Assembly (NCBI RefSeq): GCF_030704535.1
Contig: NC_081812.1
Span: forward strand, 19,748,501 to 19,812,500
Direction of reading: 5' to 3'
DNA length: 64,000 bases
Origin: Vitis vinifera
Lineage: Eukaryota > Streptophyta > Magnoliopsida > Vitales > Vitaceae
Numbering within the stretch: the first letter of the stretch is position 1; each line of letters starts with the position of its first letter. Shown here in pieces: positions 13,516 through 26,877 of this stretch. The translations under genes were made by a program, and so were the position numbers. The notes beneath the pieces are model-generated. The model had not been told where the DNA came from. It ran no database searches and worked only from the letters and a program-made list of their open reading frames with translations.

Positions 13516-15159
13516 CCTAGCTCCAACCAGACCCTCTATGATTCTTGCCCGTTGCGAGGCGGTGGGGGGACGGATATATAGGCATAGCCTTTTTAACTGC
13601 CGTGGCTCTCTCCAGCTGGCCACTTCAATCCATCTCAATTTGGAAACTTTCCTTTTTGCATTATTTGGATTCTTTGAATATTTTATTTGAATTTTTTATG
13701 TTTATTTCAAAATTAAAAATATTTCTATTATTCCACGTAATTCTGAAAATGTAATTAATTTATTTAAACCAATTTTCTGAAATTAAAAATAAGTATTTTA
13801 AAATTTCGGCACCATCAAATGGGATGCATTTTGTTGGATTTTATTCTATTCACTTGTGTAAAGCCCCATTAATTAAATTTATATTTTATCATAGTACATA
13901 GCACCCTCTTAATAGCTTTATTATTGCATTTAATTAGAATATGATAATTATTACATGTGAATATTGGATGATAGCTTTATCAAATAAATTTTCTAACTTT
14001 TCTCCTTTCCTATAATTCATTTCCAAAAGTCCCAACCATATAATCCCATGAAATATATTAAGTGGGTATTTAATAAACCAATATAATAATTTAATGACTT
14101 AATTTAAATTATTAATTAAATTAAATATAATTGATAAAATAATTTAATAAAATTTATACTTAAATAAGATAATTAGAGGCTCTTAACCACCAAAAAAAAA
14201 GAACTTTTTTCCGCACCATATCGAAAAGCCTCATAAAGTCAAAAGTAGGCACTTGAGTAAATAAATCACCCTTTATTGTGCCTTTTATTTAAGTAGAAGA
14301 TGTCTCTAACAGAAATGTCCGTTCTCCCACTTGGTTCTATCCCCCAACGTTTTGCTTCCTTTCTTCCTTCCTTCTTATCACAAATAATTATTTTTCTTAT
14401 ACTAATATGAATTAATTTGATTGAAAAATTAAAATATCATAAATAACCTATCATGTGAGATATAAATTATAGATTTAATTTTTTTATTCATATATTTTAT
14501 TATGGAAATATTATTTATAAATAAAAATATTTATGTTTTATTATGAATAATTAGAAAATTAATTGTTTATTATAAAATATAAACGTATGATAATATTTTC
14601 ATGATAAAACTAAACGGTCTCAAATTTATGATTAGAATAGTAAGTGAGAAATGGAGAGATTTTCAAGATATGATTTTGAATTATATATTTTCAAATATTA
14701 TAGTACAATTATAAAAAATCATTGAAATGGACAGTATATTCTCACTTGTTGTGTGGTGATAATGACGTGCCTGATGGGACACGCACATAGGCATCAAAGC
14801 TTGCACTCTTAACCCTCGTGGCTCTAATCAAGGTTTAACCACACTTCACATTTAACAACGGTTAAGATGATTAATTTCAATCACACAATCCAATAGCAAT
14901 TTAAATTATTTAAATTTGAAAAGAATTGCATAATCTAATCTACTGTCATCCATCATAGGGATAATTGAGAGGTCGGGACTGGTCAAAAAACTATGTTTTA
15001 TATACACTCCCGTACATCCCAAATGATAACATTGGAGACACTTATTATTGATTTGACAGTGACCTTTTTACAGGCAAAATAACTGAGGGAATTCACTATC
15101 ATAAATAAGACATATTCTACAGCTGCAAAAAAGAAGGAAATCAGATTGAAAGCTCCACA
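13516..15159. other. Intergenic DNA between the SGR6-like and PWWP genes
   Basis: Upstream of the SGR6-like start there is about 130 bp of mixed composition including the TATA box; the rest is AT-rich with short poly-A/T runs. It also contains the 3' flank of the PWWP gene. No coding similarity, RNA gene or structured repeat was recognised. Confidence 0.6.
13574..13580 (-). promoter_or_regulatory. Probable TATA box of the SGR6-like gene
   Basis: On the minus strand a TATATAT core lies in the context CCTATATATCC, 59-65 bp upstream of the start codon at 13515. That leaves room for a 5' UTR of about 30 nt. Position and composition fit a plant core promoter; no transcript evidence is available. 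Confidence 0.45.
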
Positions 15160-18100
15160 TTACTTGGAAGCGATTCTTGCATGAGCTAGTGAAAAAGGTG
15201 AACCAACTGGAGCTATGAGGCCAAGGTACCGCATTATCCTGAACCGGCGAACCTTTCTTGCTGGTTTCAATGGAAGTGCCACCGCCTACAAAAGTAGGTA
15301 TGTGAAACTGTAAATATGGCAAATGACTCAAAGAATACCTTCAATTAGCTGGGAAATAAAATGACAACAACTCACATCAAAGTGAACTTTAGGCTTTCGT
15401 TTCCTCTTCCCCCTCCCCCTTTCAATGGAATCATCTTCCGTTCTGCTTGAACATGATGAAATGCATTTTTCTGTTCAAACCAAATGGAGAAATTAGAATG
15501 GCAAAAGGAGATAGGAAGGCGGCACACCTTAGTTCTACATGTAACAACCTTTAGGCAAGCACATTATAGAGTTAGCAGTATGCTAGCAGTAACACTCAGA
15601 ATTCAAAAAGACAGTTTATGCTCTTCTTACATAGCAAATAGGATATAGAGTGACACAAGGAAACAAAGTATCACATTGCATGTGATTTGATTCTTGTATT
15701 CACAAACTATCAACTTCAAGGTTAAGTGTTAAGATACTTTACCTATGATAAATAAATAAATAATCAAGATATATAGTTTTCAAGACTAACAAACAGGACC
15801 AACTCCGTAGTTGCATGCATAGAAGTCCAAATTTTAGCGAAATAGCATTTTCCAGGTCTATCCATTCTGATCAGTTAGCTAAATAATCAAAGATATTTAC
15901 TTACACTCTTAGCAAATATTGGTTTATTATATTTAATCAATTCCATTTGCGCATTCAATTTTTGTTATGCAATTGCTTTGTGTAATCCATTCTGCTTGCG
16001 TTCCTCTTCTATGATATTTTTACCCTTCCTCCCATCCTTCACACCTTGGAACTGATTTGCAGGCAAATAGAGCCATCTGTGTTTACCAACGACAGACTCA
16101 ACTGTCAGGATGATCACTATCATTTTCAATCCCCCAGATATTACCAAAGATCTGTTTGCAACCCAGGCAAAAAGACACAACCATGAAGTCCCAAGAAGTA
16201 ACCTTTACGTGTATCTTAGTCATACTTGAAGACGAAAAGCATGATAAGGTGTGCAAACCACAGTACGTACCAGATGACTGGTCTTGCTGATGTAAGTTAT
16301 CTGGTCCATCAGGGCTTCCAACCAATTGTCTACATGAATTGAGATGTCTCTTTCTGTGCAGTGCCTGCAATTAGGTGAGAATACAAGAGTGTGTAAATCC
16401 AAATTTGGGCATGTGCAAATTGTCAAAATGATGAGAACCATCAAAATTAGTTGCATTTTTTTGCCAAAGGTCAGCTATGTACTTGTTTCAAAGCATCTTG
16501 GAAATCTTCCATAGGGTTACAGCTTCTCTCTTCAAAGCACTGAAAAGAGTGAAAGCACAAGCAGAGTATTAGGCATGGGTAAGGAAAGTGGGTGGTAAAT
16601 GAACTGTCTATCAACAACACAATATAAACTATGTTAACGATGCTTCAGGCTCTTCTACCATCATTTTCGGCACAGTTGCAGCAATCACCAGCCTGTCACA
16701 CAGCACAAAATCATGGTATGGAGGGCATTGACACCATTCATCCCAAAGAAAATTAAACAGGTAACTCTCAAAATAACTTCTAGTTTATTTGCAAAATAAT
16801 GCCAATGATGACCCTCCACACCTATATCAAATTTGAAATTCCATGCCAGGCGTCCAGTTGATTAATACAGTGATTGTTCTAAGAGGAAAAGAGAATTTAG
16901 AAGAGCCAAATCAATACAGAGGTGTCTTTACTCTAAAGCCTGTTATTTGTAATATACCATCACAACGAAGGGTCTTATGAAGCAATATTAATAAGCTTAT
17001 AAGTAGGAAATATCCTACACTTACATCCTCAAACAGTGACAGATCTCTATCTGGATCAACCCAAGCACTGAAAAAAAAATTACGTCAAAATTTCAGCACA
17101 AGAAGAAGATTTGACACGTTTCCAAATTTAAGATACTTGGAAATTCCAAACATATAATGCAGGCATAGGCAGAAATATTAGAAACTTCACCTGTGATGGT
17201 TCCCATAATACTGTACTAAAACATGTCCATCAATGCCTTGGTTTCTTGAATCGGTGGATTTTTCTTCCATGACCTGGAGATGTCAGTTCAAACCTCATTA
17301 GTTGGCTAATATGAAAGTACGTCTCCAAAAATCTAAGAAGGGAAATAAGTCATATGACACACTTGAAAACTACTTTCATATCATAACAAATTAAAAGGTT
17401 GGGATCTAAAGCAAGTGGGATTTATATGCAAGAACACAAAACTACCAACTTCTCAAAAGTTATGGAACTAATAGGTAGGTATTATGCAAGGAAGCTCAAA
17501 AATTAACGTAAGATAAAAAGTGCTGCCTACCCCAATAATATAAAATGCATCTTTTCAGTACCATGTAGATGGCACTAATATTTCGACCAAAACTGCTTCC
17601 CTAGAAAGCCCGTTTCATAACTGGGATGAAATTTTTGGAAATCTAGGAGAAACCTTTGGGAAACACTAGAAATTTTTTAAGATGTTTCAAAAACTTGTGG
17701 GAAACTTATATCGAACAATTCAGAAACAGATACAGGCTTGTTTTGTTGGTAGGCAATATTTATTTATTTATTCGTCCCTGCCAAGGAGTGAATCTAGAAC
17801 CTTCCATATCCCCACCCTTTTGCCACTTCAGAAAACTCATGAGCTACGTGTCTAGATAAACTCCCTTTTTTGTTTCTCAAACTTTTATCCCAGGATAATT
17901 TTTTCTCAAAAAGCTTTACTTTAAATATGGGACAGCAAGAAGGACAAGAAGAAATCGACAAGAAAAAGAAAGGTGGCACACTAATGTGAATTATTTGAAA
18001 AAGGTAGAGGTTTTTTTAACTCATGGTTCATTTTTCTAGGACTTTCTTTTCCTATCAAAGAAAAAAAAAGTACCCTCAGAAAAAAAAAGAAGTTAAATTC

Positions 18101-20823
18101 ATAGGATTTAGAAAAGGAAAGAATTGGTGTAGATGTGGTTAGTATCCTTAGACATGAAATGCTAGCAAATGGCATTTCCAGGTTTGTTCTTCTAGGATTT
18201 CATTCAACTCTTATTTTGCCTACTGAAAGAGAGAAGGAGAGAGAAGCAGAAAAAAAAATTCAATTCATGGGATTTAGAAAAAGAAAAAAATGGTATAGAT
18301 GTGGTTAGTATCCTTCAGACATGACATGCCTTACACATGTTCAACATCCCACATTCATGTTCAAAATTTTTAAAACAATACTTTTGACAAAGTACACAGT
18401 GGCATAAGTCATTTTCTCTCAATACACCAGGACATAGTTACATTTTTTCAGCACAAAAGGAAAAAAAAAAAAAGAGAGGAAATGAGGGAAGGATGATGAT
18501 AAGAAGAATTCAGAAAGTAGGCATGAGAGTAGTAGAATGATGATAAAACTGTATTTGTATGCATACACACACAAAAAAAAACAAGGTATTTAAGTTTCCT
18601 ATCAAAAAAAAACAAACAGGTATTTAAGTTATTGATGTGTTTTCATCACATCCATATTCCCTTTTCATTAAATTTTTTACATTGGCATGTCAATACAACA
18701 TCTATTCACAGTCTCTATTTTCATGAAACAGCATTACCATTTTGACTGTCTATATGTTACATCACCATTCTGGTGCAAAACCAGATCATGTCGTTAAGAA
18801 TCCTGATTGTCACCGGCCACATATTTACTCTTCAAAATATCTATTATTTGATGAAATTCTACAAATTCAGATGTACGTTATAAGAATGAAAAAGCAAAGG
18901 ACAATCCAAATCTTGCTAAGTTCAAACATGATCATAACGATAACTTACTTCAGCAGGCCACCATACTTGGCAAGCTGTCTTAGCCCATACTACACTTCCT
19001 GGGTTTGTGAAAGCACCACTGCTTTCCATGACTTGTGATTTTATTGGCATGAAATCCAATGTTGCAGCATTATCATCTTTTTGTTCATCAAAAGTCCTAC
19101 ATAGAATAGAAAAGACTCAATTATTGTCAAATAACTGGACTTGGAATAACTATAAAGATGTCCACATGAATAGTTATTAGGAAAAAAAATTAGAAGGAAC
19201 AAAAAAAAAGCTATCAGGGGAAACCAGGCATAAATAACTATTCATACCCATGCATCTAGTTATTGTTTAAAACATATTATCAAAGCATGTAAAATATTTC
19301 AAGATCATGGCATGCATAGTATGAGAAAAACCTATCATTGCCGGAGTCAAAATGTGCACCCTGGACAACTGATTCAACTTCATCAATGGGAATTTCATAG
19401 ACATCTGAACACAATCCTTTATCCTCAGAATTATTGCATTTAATCAGAGGAAGCTTGGCCATTTCAGTCCTCTTTTCCATCCTATCATCCAAACTAGCTA
19501 TACTGACGCTTGATAGTGTATCTTTGCTGCTGGAGGACCTCAGCAAGGAACCTGATGTATAAATGTTCAAAAAATAATATCTTTTAAAAAAAAATTTCAA
19601 TCAAACAGCAACAAGAATCTTAAACTTCATAAACATCAGACAGGATTGTTGGAGCGTTCTAGTTTTAAACAGTTACATAAGAAAGTTAACCCTTCAACAC
19701 TAAAGGAGTCCAAAATGTACTGAGCTATGTGTACACTTCTATGCAAACAATGGTCACACACTCGTTCTCTTGGACATTCTTCCAGTAGGGATGCTTCAAA
19801 ATTTTTATTTCCCTCATATGCCTTTAGCAAAATATTTCATTGGGAATTTAATTGAACGATCTGAATGTTTAATGACAGTGAAAAAGGCAACAATGTGTTC
19901 ACCCTTCACTGATTCAGGGTTTACAATAATGCAATATCAACCCTATTCCCGTATTTGTATCTGTTGCATAAATTTGCTAATTACCCAATGCTCTGGTTTT
20001 GTAAAAAGCAAAAACAATGGCGTGCTCAATTTAGAGGAATCAATTAAACAGTATAATATGATAAATTGAAATCAAACTAATAAACCTTAAAAACCAAACA
20101 ACTAAAAAAATTACATTATTTCAGTCCCCTTATCCACAAAAGAATCAGCTTAATTCACAGCAGCCCAATAATATGACAAAAATCAATGCAGATGTGTGTA
20201 TTATTCCAAAGATACAAAATTTTCAATGATTAACTACAACATGGAGAATCAGAATAATTATTGATTCTGCAATGATGAAGCATGAAGTAAATTCTAAGGA
20301 TGAGGAAAAGATTTGTGCAGAGTCGTTACAAAAAAATAAATAAATAATTACAATACCAACAACAAAAAAATTGGGGTGAATTTCATAGCAGCGGAATTAG
20401 TTTCAATTTGGAATGGCTACAGAATCAAACCTCAAGATATAGTGATCAAAGCAACAATGTATGAGATTTAAGCAAATTCAAGAAAGAAAAAGATAACATC
20501 GACGAATTCAGAGAAACTTAACGTAGTTACGATGATAACGATGGAATTAGTTCAATTTTCTCTTACCAAAACAGTAATGTGATAGAAAAATCAATCCCAA
20601 GTCACAATATTTATTAAGATTAGCGCCAAGAAAAAGCTTAAAAAAAATTACAGAAAACAGAGAATAATTGGGATTCTAGGCATATAAACTTATAAAGACC
20701 TCCATGGAAAGGAGTTGAGAGGAGGGTGGAGAAGTCCGTGCGGCGTCTGGGATGACTTCTGGGCTGCCGGCAAGACTTTGGTATGTGATCAATTCGGATT
20801 ACGTTCTCTTTCTTTTTGGCCAT
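15160..20823 (-). CDS. PWWP-domain protein, 329 residues, nine exons
   Basis: Exons 20823-20700, 19551-19332, 19096-18949, 17273-17191, 17067-17025, 16539-16483, 16364-16271, 15470-15376 and 15285-15160 join to 990 nt (329 codons plus TAA) with GT-AG sites throughout. The N-terminus MAKKKENVIRIDHIPKSC is basic. The centre (about residues 150-220) reads as a PWWP module: GSVVWAKTACQVWWPAEV, then HVLVQYYGNHHSAWVDPDRD and a CFEERSCNPMEDFQDAL helix. A basic stretch RGRGKRKRKPK (near residue 280) looks like a nuclear localisation signal. The tail ends in a short conserved-looking segment with RRFRIMRYLGL. PWWP domains bind methylated histone H3 tails and DNA, so a nuclear chromatin role is expected, but no partner or catalytic domain is visible. 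It resembles uncharacterised plant PWWP proteins. Confidence 0.83.
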
Positions 20824-21612
20824 TGCTTAGAATTGAAGAAGCCCAGGTCTGAAATTAGAGAAAGGAGACAACCCTAGAAAAAGGTGAAGATGAAGAATTG
20901 AGAATGAGAACAATGGGTTGGAAATTGGAACGGGCCACCGCTGCTCTCTCGCTCGTGTATTTGACAATTTGTTGCTTCCTTTTATAATTTTTTTTCATCG
21001 TATATATGTTTTATTTCTTTAAGAATAATGTTTGTAACTGATCCATGATTCCGTTTTAAGTTGAGTTCATCTCAAATTCAAAGAAATTTTTAGTATTAGG
21101 TATTAGATGAAAAGACCACCTAACGCTTTTTTTTTTAATTCCTATAACTGGATTCGAATAACTTACTTTATATCATAATAAAAGAACATGAAAAAAAGGT
21201 GCAGTACAAGATATAAGAAGACGTGAGTAGTTTAAAAAAATAAAAAATAAAAAATAGTAATATGAATAAAAGTTTGTTCAATAGTTTGATTTAAAAATAA
21301 TTTTTTGTTTTTGAAAATAATATATTTTAAAATTTTTCTAATATTATTTCATCGTTCTTTAAAAGTAATTTTAAAAAATAAACTGAAATTGTACAAGTAA
21401 AATTTGTTTTTGTCGATTTTTTTTTTAAAAGAACATAAAATAAATTTTATTTTTGAAAAGAAGTATAACTCAAATCTAGATATTATAACTCGAGCGTACT
21501 AAAAAGAAGAACAAGTGAAAATTATGCACACGCATACTTGAATAGGAGCATACCAGCAACGGACAATGATAACCATTGGGGTGAAGGGGGTATTTTATCT
21601 AAATCGGTGGAT
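20824..21612. other. Intergenic DNA between the PWWP start and the broken thaumatin-like gene
   Basis: It holds the 5' leader and presumed core promoter of the PWWP gene, then AT-rich sequence with poly-T runs (for example near 21418-21430). No coding similarity or mobile element was recognised. Confidence 0.6.
20978..20986 (-). promoter_or_regulatory. Probable TATA box of the PWWP gene
   Basis: TATAAAAGG on the minus strand lies about 155 bp upstream of the start codon at 20823, after which a pyrimidine-rich leader follows. The match to the plant consensus is good, but the transcription start is not known. Confidence 0.4.
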
Positions 21613-21646
21613 TTAAAAAGGGCAAAATGTTATATTATATGCCTTA
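21613..21646 (-). pseudogene. Displaced 3' tail of thaumatin-like pseudogene 1
   Basis: Immediately left of the retrotransposon the minus strand reads the last codons expected of a thaumatin-like protein, ending ITFCPF and TAA at 21615-21613. The paralogue at 30328 ends ITFCP. The segment includes the left copy (21643-21646, CTTA) of the target-site duplication. The cysteine in this tail is the sixteenth and last conserved cysteine of the family, so the main body to the right of the element lacks it. Confidence 0.85.
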
Positions 21647-22189
21647 TGTCACAAGCTGACCCAAATGAGCCTCCCCATGGCCTTATATAGGGCCAGGAAG
21701 CTTCTGGAGACTCCTAGAATGGGAAGAGTATGGAAGGTTCTAGAGAAGTCTGGAGGAGTCCACACAATTCTACACTATGGTGGAAGGCACAAGAGGAGTC
21801 CGGGGCTTTCTAGAGAAGTCTAGAAGACTCTTGTATATACTTGTATATAGGCTTGTAACTAGAATGATGTAGGACATTCTAGAATAGTCTTGAGATGTAA
21901 GGAACCCTCCAAGGTTCCAGAGAGTTCCATTGGTGCCTATAAATAGGTGAGGGCCTCATTTGGCCAAGGCACCAAGCAAGTGAGCATCCAAGCACTTGTA
22001 AAGGTTTCCTTGAGTTAGTGAAAGCTTCCATTCTTTCAAGAGTTGCCTACCAAGCTTCTTAAGCTTTTAAGTCGCGAGTGTCTTAGCTGAGCAAGCTAAG
22101 CATTGGGGAGCAAGGCTGACTTAGCAAGATCAAGCGTCTTGGCTTGTCTAAGTGCCGCACGAGCTTAGTGAACGACTAAGTCCGTGACA
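21647..22189 (+). repeat. Left LTR of the Ty3/gypsy element
   Basis: 543 bp, beginning TGTCACAAGC and ending GTCCGTGACA, so it has the TG...CA ends and a short inverted repeat TGTCA/TGACA. It contains a TATA box (TATAAATA, 21938-21945), the likely promoter of the genomic RNA. It matches the right LTR with no difference seen. Confidence 0.97.
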
Positions 22190-22191
22190 AG

Positions 22192-22203
22192 TGGTATCAG
22201 AGC
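22192..22203 (+). other. Primer-binding site (initiator tRNA-Met)
   Basis: TGGTATCAGAGC begins two bases after the left LTR. It is the classic plant-retrotransposon complement of the 3' end of initiator methionine tRNA, which primes minus-strand DNA synthesis. Confidence 0.95.
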
Positions 22204-22234
22204 GCGGTTACGAGGTGGGCATAGCAAAGGAAGC

Positions 22235-25200
22235 ATGTCGGGCTCTAACGTGGAGGAGACTAGCGAGCAAACCCGTGGACGGGAGATGGAGCATACTACA
22301 CGGGGCCGAGGCAGGAAGGATAAGTCTCGTGACACCTTAGCCAACATGGAGGCAAGGCTAGCCAAGGTGGAGCTAGCCATGGCAGACACCCGGGAAGGGG
22401 TGGACTTGATAGAGCAAGGCATGGAGAAGGGCTTAGAGGATCTAAGGGAGCAGATCCAAGACCTTCGCGAGGGCGTGCTATGTTCACAAGTTCAGCCGGT
22501 GTCACACGAGGAGTTCATGTCCTTCCAAGACAAGGTCATGACCATGTTCGCTAATGTGGAGTCAAGGATGGAGGCCTTGGCTGCTCGCATGGATGCCCAA
22601 GACCAAGAGATCCGACAAGAGCTGGCCATCTATAAGACTGCGGTGTCAGCACGAGTCATGGCCACTCATGAGGCACCAAGGGTGGAGGTGCCCAAGCCAC
22701 ACACGTTCAGTGGCAAGAGGGATGCCAAGGAGCTAGATAATTTCTTGTGGCACATGGAGCGCTACTTTGAGGCAATTGCATTGACGGATGAAGCCACTAA
22801 GGTACGCACCGCTACCCTTTACCTCACTGATAATGCTACTCTATGGTGGCGTCGACGATTTGCCGACATAGAGAGAGGGACGTGCACCATAGACACATGG
22901 GATGCCTTTAAGAGAGAAATCAAGAGGCAATTCTACCCCGAAGACGTGGCTTACCTAGCAAGGAAGAGTTTGAAGCGTCTCAAGCACACGGGCTCAATCC
23001 GTGAGTATGTCAAGGAATTCTCTACTCTTATGCTTGAGATACCTAACATGGCTGAGGAGGAGCTGTTGTTCAACTTCATGGACAACTTGCAAAGCTGGGC
23101 CGAGCAAGAGTTGAGGAGACGTGGTGTCCAGGACCTAGCCACGGCCATGGCAGTAGCCGAGTCCTTGGTGGATTATAGAAGGGGAGACTCCTCCAAGCCC
23201 AAGCCACCATCCAAGGGTAACCAGGCCAAAGGTGGGGGAGACAAGAGGTCGCAAGGCCAAACTTCTAAGGAAGGATCAAGCAAAGGCCCTAGTGGCAAGG
23301 ACGGCAAAGGCAAGGACAAGCGAAAGGAGTTCACGCCTAGGACCAATTGCTTCCTGTGCGATGGTCCGCACTGGGCACGGGACTGCCCTAAGAGGAAGGC
23401 TTTAAATGCTATGATCGAGGAGAAGGAGCAGGAAGGCGATGCTAAGATGGGATCGTTGCAGCTCCTAAATGCCCTTAAGGCCAAGCCGATGCCTAAGATG
23501 CCTCAAAGCAAAGGACTGATGTATGTGGAGGCCCTGGTGAATGGGAAAGCCACCAAGGCCTTGGTGGACACAGGTGCCACTCACAACTTTGTCTCGGAGG
23601 ATGAGGCAAGAAGGTTGGAGCTCCAAGCATCCAAAGAAGGAGGATGGCTCAAGGCGGTCAATTCAGCCGCCAAGCCATCACATGGAGTAGCTCGCGGGGT
23701 GACTATGCACATCGGCTCGTGGGAAGGAAGGGTCGACTTCACAGTGGCACCCATGGACGACTTCAAGATGGTGCTAGGAATGGACTTCCTACAGAAGGTC
23801 AAAGCCGTGCCACTACCTTTCCTACGTTCAATGGCTATCCTAGAGGAGGAGAAGCCGTGCATGGTCCCTACGGTCACTGAAGGTACGCTCAAGACCCCTA
23901 TGCTATCTGCTATGCAAGTAAAGAAGGGGTTAAAGAGGGAAGAGGTGACCTACCTCGCCACCTTAAAGGAAGAGAAGGATGATGGGTCGGGAGAACCCAT
24001 TCCTAAGGAAATCGAGGGGGTCCTTGATGAGTTCAAGGACGTGATGCCGCTCGAGTTGCCTAAGAGACTTCCTCCTAGGAGAGAGGAAGATCACAAGATT
24101 GAGTTGGAGCCAGGAGCCAAGCCCCCTGCTATGGGGCCATATAGGATGGCACCACCTGAGTTGGAGGAGCTAAGGAGACAACTCAAGGAGTTGCTAGATG
24201 CGGGGTTCATCCAACCATCCAAGGCTCCCTATGGCGCGCCGGTTCTATTTCAAAAGAAGCATGACGGGTCCCTACGAATGTGCATAGACTACCGGGCACT
24301 CAACAAGGTGACGGTGAAGAACAAGTATCCCATCCCGCTCATTGCTGATTTGTTCGATCAACTTGGAAGGGCAAGATACTTCACGAAGCTGGACTTAAGG
24401 TCAGGCTACTACCAAGTCAGGATTGCGGAGGGAGATGAGCCGAAGACTACATGTGTGACCAGGTATGGCTCATATGAGTTCTTAGTGATGCCTTTCGGAC
24501 TCACCAATGCCCCAGCAACGTTCTGCACCCTCATGAACAAGATCTTCCACCCATACTTGGACAAGTTCGTGGTGGTGTACTTGGATGACATAGTCATCTA
24601 TAGTAACACTCTAAAGGAGCACAAAGAACACTTGAGGAAGGTCTTTAAGATCTTAAGGCAGAACGAGCTATACGTAAAGAAGGAGAAATGTTCGTTTGCT
24701 AAGGAGGAAGTGAGCTTCCTTGGGCATCGCATCAGAGATGGCAAGCTGATGATGGATAATAGCAAGGTGAAGGCCATCCAAGAATGGGATCCACCAACCA
24801 AGGTACCTCTACTCAGGTCTTTCCTTGGTTTAGTTAATTATTACCGGCGGTTCATAAAGGGTTATTCGGCAAGGGCTGCCCCACTCACTGATCTTCTTAA
24901 GAAGAATAAGGCATGGGAATGGGATGAAAGGTGCCAACAAGCCTTTGAGGACTTGAAGAAGGCTGTGACTGAGGAGCCAGTGTTGGCACTACCCGACCAC
25001 ACCAAGGTCTTTGAGGTACACACAGATGCTTCCGACTTCGCTATTGGGGGAGTCCTTATGCAAGAGAGGCACCCAATCGCATTTGAGAGTCGTAAGCTAA
25101 ACGACGCAGAGAGGCGTTACACGGTGCAAGAAAAGGAGATGACCGCTATCGTCCACTGCTTGCGCACCTGGAGGCACTATCTGCTAGGGTCTCACTTCAT

Positions 25201-26866
25201 AGTGAAGACCGACAATGTGGCCACTAGCTACTTCCAAACACAGAAGAAGCTGAGTCCTAAACAAGCTAGGTGGCAAGACTTCCTGGCCGAGTTCGACTAT
25301 ACGATGGAGTATAAGCCAGGAAGTGCTAACCATGTGGCCGACGCCCTAAGTCGCAAAGCCGAGCTAGCGTCCATGACGAGTCAGCCCCAAGGAGATATAG
25401 TGGATCTTCTAAGGGAGGGACTGCAACATGATCCAGTGGCTAAAAGCCTTATTGCCCTGGCTCATGAAGGAAAGACTAAGCGATTTTGGGTGGAGGACGG
25501 CCTACTCTATACCAAAGGGAGACGACTCTACGTGCCTAAGTGGGGGAACATAAGGAGGAACCTGATTAAGGAGTGCCACGACACCAAGTGGGCTGGGCAC
25601 CCTGGGCAACGACGCACTAGGGCACTACTCGAGTCGGCGTACTATTGGCCTCAGATACGGGACGAGGTTGAGGCCTATGTGAGGACTTGTCTTGTGTGCC
25701 AACAAGACAAGGTGGAGCAGCGACAACCTAGAGGCCTGTTAGAGCCACTACCTATAGCAGAACGCCCATGGGACAGTGTCACCATGGACTTCATCATCGG
25801 GCTACCCAAGTCAGAGGACAATGGGTCTATCATAGTGGTGGTGGACAGGTTCTCTAAGTATGCAACCTTCATAGCAGCCCCGACTGACTGCACGGCGGAA
25901 GAGACGGCAAGGCTATTCCTAAAGCACGTAGTCAAGTATTGGGGGTTGCCTAAGTTCATCATCAGTGATCGCGACCCGCGCTTCACTGGGAAGTTTTGGA
26001 CGGAACTCTTCAAGCTTATGGGTTCGGAGCTTCACTTCTCCACAAGCTTTCACCCACAGACAGATGGACAAACTGAGAGGGTAAACGCCTTATTGGAGCT
26101 CTACCTAAGGCACTTCGTGAGTGCCAACCAGAAGGATTGGGCTAAGTTGCTAGATGTAGCCCAGTTCTCATACAACCTACAAAGGAGTGAGGCGACCAAC
26201 AAGAGTCCGTTCGAGCTAGCTACGGGACAGCAACCGTTAACTCCTCACACCCTAACAATTGGCTACACGGGGAGAAGTCCAGCGGCCTTCAAGTTCGCAA
26301 AAGGGTGGCACGAGCAAGCTGATATAGCACGCTCATACTTGGACAAGGCCGCTAAGAAAATGAAGAAGTGGGCTGACAAGAAGCGACGACACACGGAGTA
26401 TAAGGTCGGAGACATGGTGCTTGTCAAGCTCCTTCCTCAACAATTCAAGTCCCTAAGGCCGGTGCACAAGGGCCTTGTGAGAAGGTATGAAGGACCCTTC
26501 CCCATACTTGGGAAGGTCGGCAAGGTGTCCTATAAAGTCGAGCTGCCCCCGAGGTTGAAGATTCATCCTGTCTTCCATGCCAGCTACTTAAAGCCCTATC
26601 ATGGAGACAAGGATAATCCAAGCCGAGGGTTGTCCAAGAGGGCACCTACAGCGGTCGTGACCTCCTATGATAAAGAGGTAGAACTCATCCTCGCAGACCG
26701 GGTCATCAGGAGACGAGGGGTACCTCCTGCTACGGAATACTTAGTGAAATGGAAAGGACTACCAGAAAGTGAGGCTAGCTGGGAGCCAGCAGAGGCACTA
26801 TGGCAGTTCCAGGAACAGATCGAGCGGTTCCGGGCAGAAGGCGCGACGAGGACGTCTGCGGCATAG
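22235..26866 (+). CDS. Ty3/gypsy gag-pol polyprotein with C-terminal chromodomain
   Basis: An uninterrupted frame of 1543 codons from the ATG at 22235 to TAG at 26864. Upstream codons in frame overlap the primer-binding site and LTR, so this ATG is preferred. In order: coiled-coil-rich gag with a retrotransposon gag domain (about residues 150-310); a zinc knuckle [13 protein letters not shown] (near 370) with three rather than four residues between the second Cys and His; aspartic protease with DTGA (near 444); reverse transcriptase with YLDD (near 781); RNase H with its HTDAS start (near 928); integrase with an HHCC finger (about 1110-1155) and D, D, E residues near 1184, 1245 and 1280; and a chromodomain with YLVKWKG (about 1485-1535). 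The protein encodes capsid, maturation, reverse transcription and integration functions. Its GC-rich codon use contrasts with the AT-rich host DNA. Confidence 0.96.
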   Translation: MSGSNVEETSEQTRGREMEHTTRGRGRKDKSRDTLANMEARLAKVELAMADTREGVDLIEQGMEKGLEDLREQIQDLREGVLCSQVQPVSHEEFMSFQDKVMTMFANVESRMEALAARMDAQDQEIRQELAIYKTAVSARVMATHEAPRVEVPKPHTFSGKRDAKELDNFLWHMERYFEAIALTDEATKVRTATLYLTDNATLWWRRRFADIERGTCTIDTWDAFKREIKRQFYPEDVAYLARKSLKRLKHTGSIREYVKEFSTLMLEIPNMAEEELLFNFMDNLQSWAEQELRRRGVQDLATAMAVAESLVDYRRGDSSKPKPPSKGNQAKGGGDKRSQGQTSKEGSSKGPSGKDGKGKDKRKEFTPRTNCFLCDGPHWARDCPKRKALNAMIEEKEQEGDAKMGSLQLLNALKAKPMPKMPQSKGLMYVEALVNGKATKALVDTGATHNFVSEDEARRLELQASKEGGWLKAVNSAAKPSHGVARGVTMHIGSWEGRVDFTVAPMDDFKMVLGMDFLQKVKAVPLPFLRSMAILEEEKPCMVPTVTEGTLKTPMLSAMQVKKGLKREEVTYLATLKEEKDDGSGEPIPKEIEGVLDEFKDVMPLELPKRLPPRREEDHKIELEPGAKPPAMGPYRMAPPELEELRRQLKELLDAGFIQPSKAPYGAPVLFQKKHDGSLRMCIDYRALNKVTVKNKYPIPLIADLFDQLGRARYFTKLDLRSGYYQVRIAEGDEPKTTCVTRYGSYEFLVMPFGLTNAPATFCTLMNKIFHPYLDKFVVVYLDDIVIYSNTLKEHKEHLRKVFKILRQNELYVKKEKCSFAKEEVSFLGHRIRDGKLMMDNSKVKAIQEWDPPTKVPLLRSFLGLVNYYRRFIKGYSARAAPLTDLLKKNKAWEWDERCQQAFEDLKKAVTEEPVLALPDHTKVFEVHTDASDFAIGGVLMQERHPIAFESRKLNDAERRYTVQEKEMTAIVHCLRTWRHYLLGSHFIVKTDNVATSYFQTQKKLSPKQARWQDFLAEFDYTMEYKPGSANHVADALSRKAELASMTSQPQGDIVDLLREGLQHDPVAKSLIALAHEGKTKRFWVEDGLLYTKGRRLYVPKWGNIRRNLIKECHDTKWAGHPGQRRTRALLESAYYWPQIRDEVEAYVRTCLVCQQDKVEQRQPRGLLEPLPIAERPWDSVTMDFIIGLPKSEDNGSIIVVVDRFSKYATFIAAPTDCTAEETARLFLKHVVKYWGLPKFIISDRDPRFTGKFWTELFKLMGSELHFSTSFHPQTDGQTERVNALLELYLRHFVSANQKDWAKLLDVAQFSYNLQRSEATNKSPFELATGQQPLTPHTLTIGYTGRSPAAFKFAKGWHEQADIARSYLDKAAKKMKKWADKKRRHTEYKVGDMVLVKLLPQQFKSLRPVHKGLVRRYEGPFPILGKVGKVSYKVELPPRLKIHPVFHASYLKPYHGDKDNPSRGLSKRAPTAVVTSYDKEVELILADRVIRRRGVPPATEYLVKWKGLPESEASWEPAEALWQFQEQIERFRAEGATRTSAA

Positions 26867-26868
26867 GT

Positions 26869-26877
26869 GGGGGAGAG
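26869..26877 (+). other. Polypurine tract
   Basis: GGGGGAGAG directly abuts the right LTR, the standard position for the primer of plus-strand DNA synthesis. Confidence 0.9.

Noticed and set aside
15068-15331. Minus-strand open frame of 87 codons at the end of the PWWP gene
   Set aside because: It is out of phase with the upstream exon, crosses the acceptor and has no family resemblance.
22184-22234. Upstream in-frame extension of the gag-pol frame beginning in the LTR
   Set aside because: The codon at 22184 is GTG and the stretch covers the LTR end and primer-binding site. The ATG at 22235 is the sensible start.
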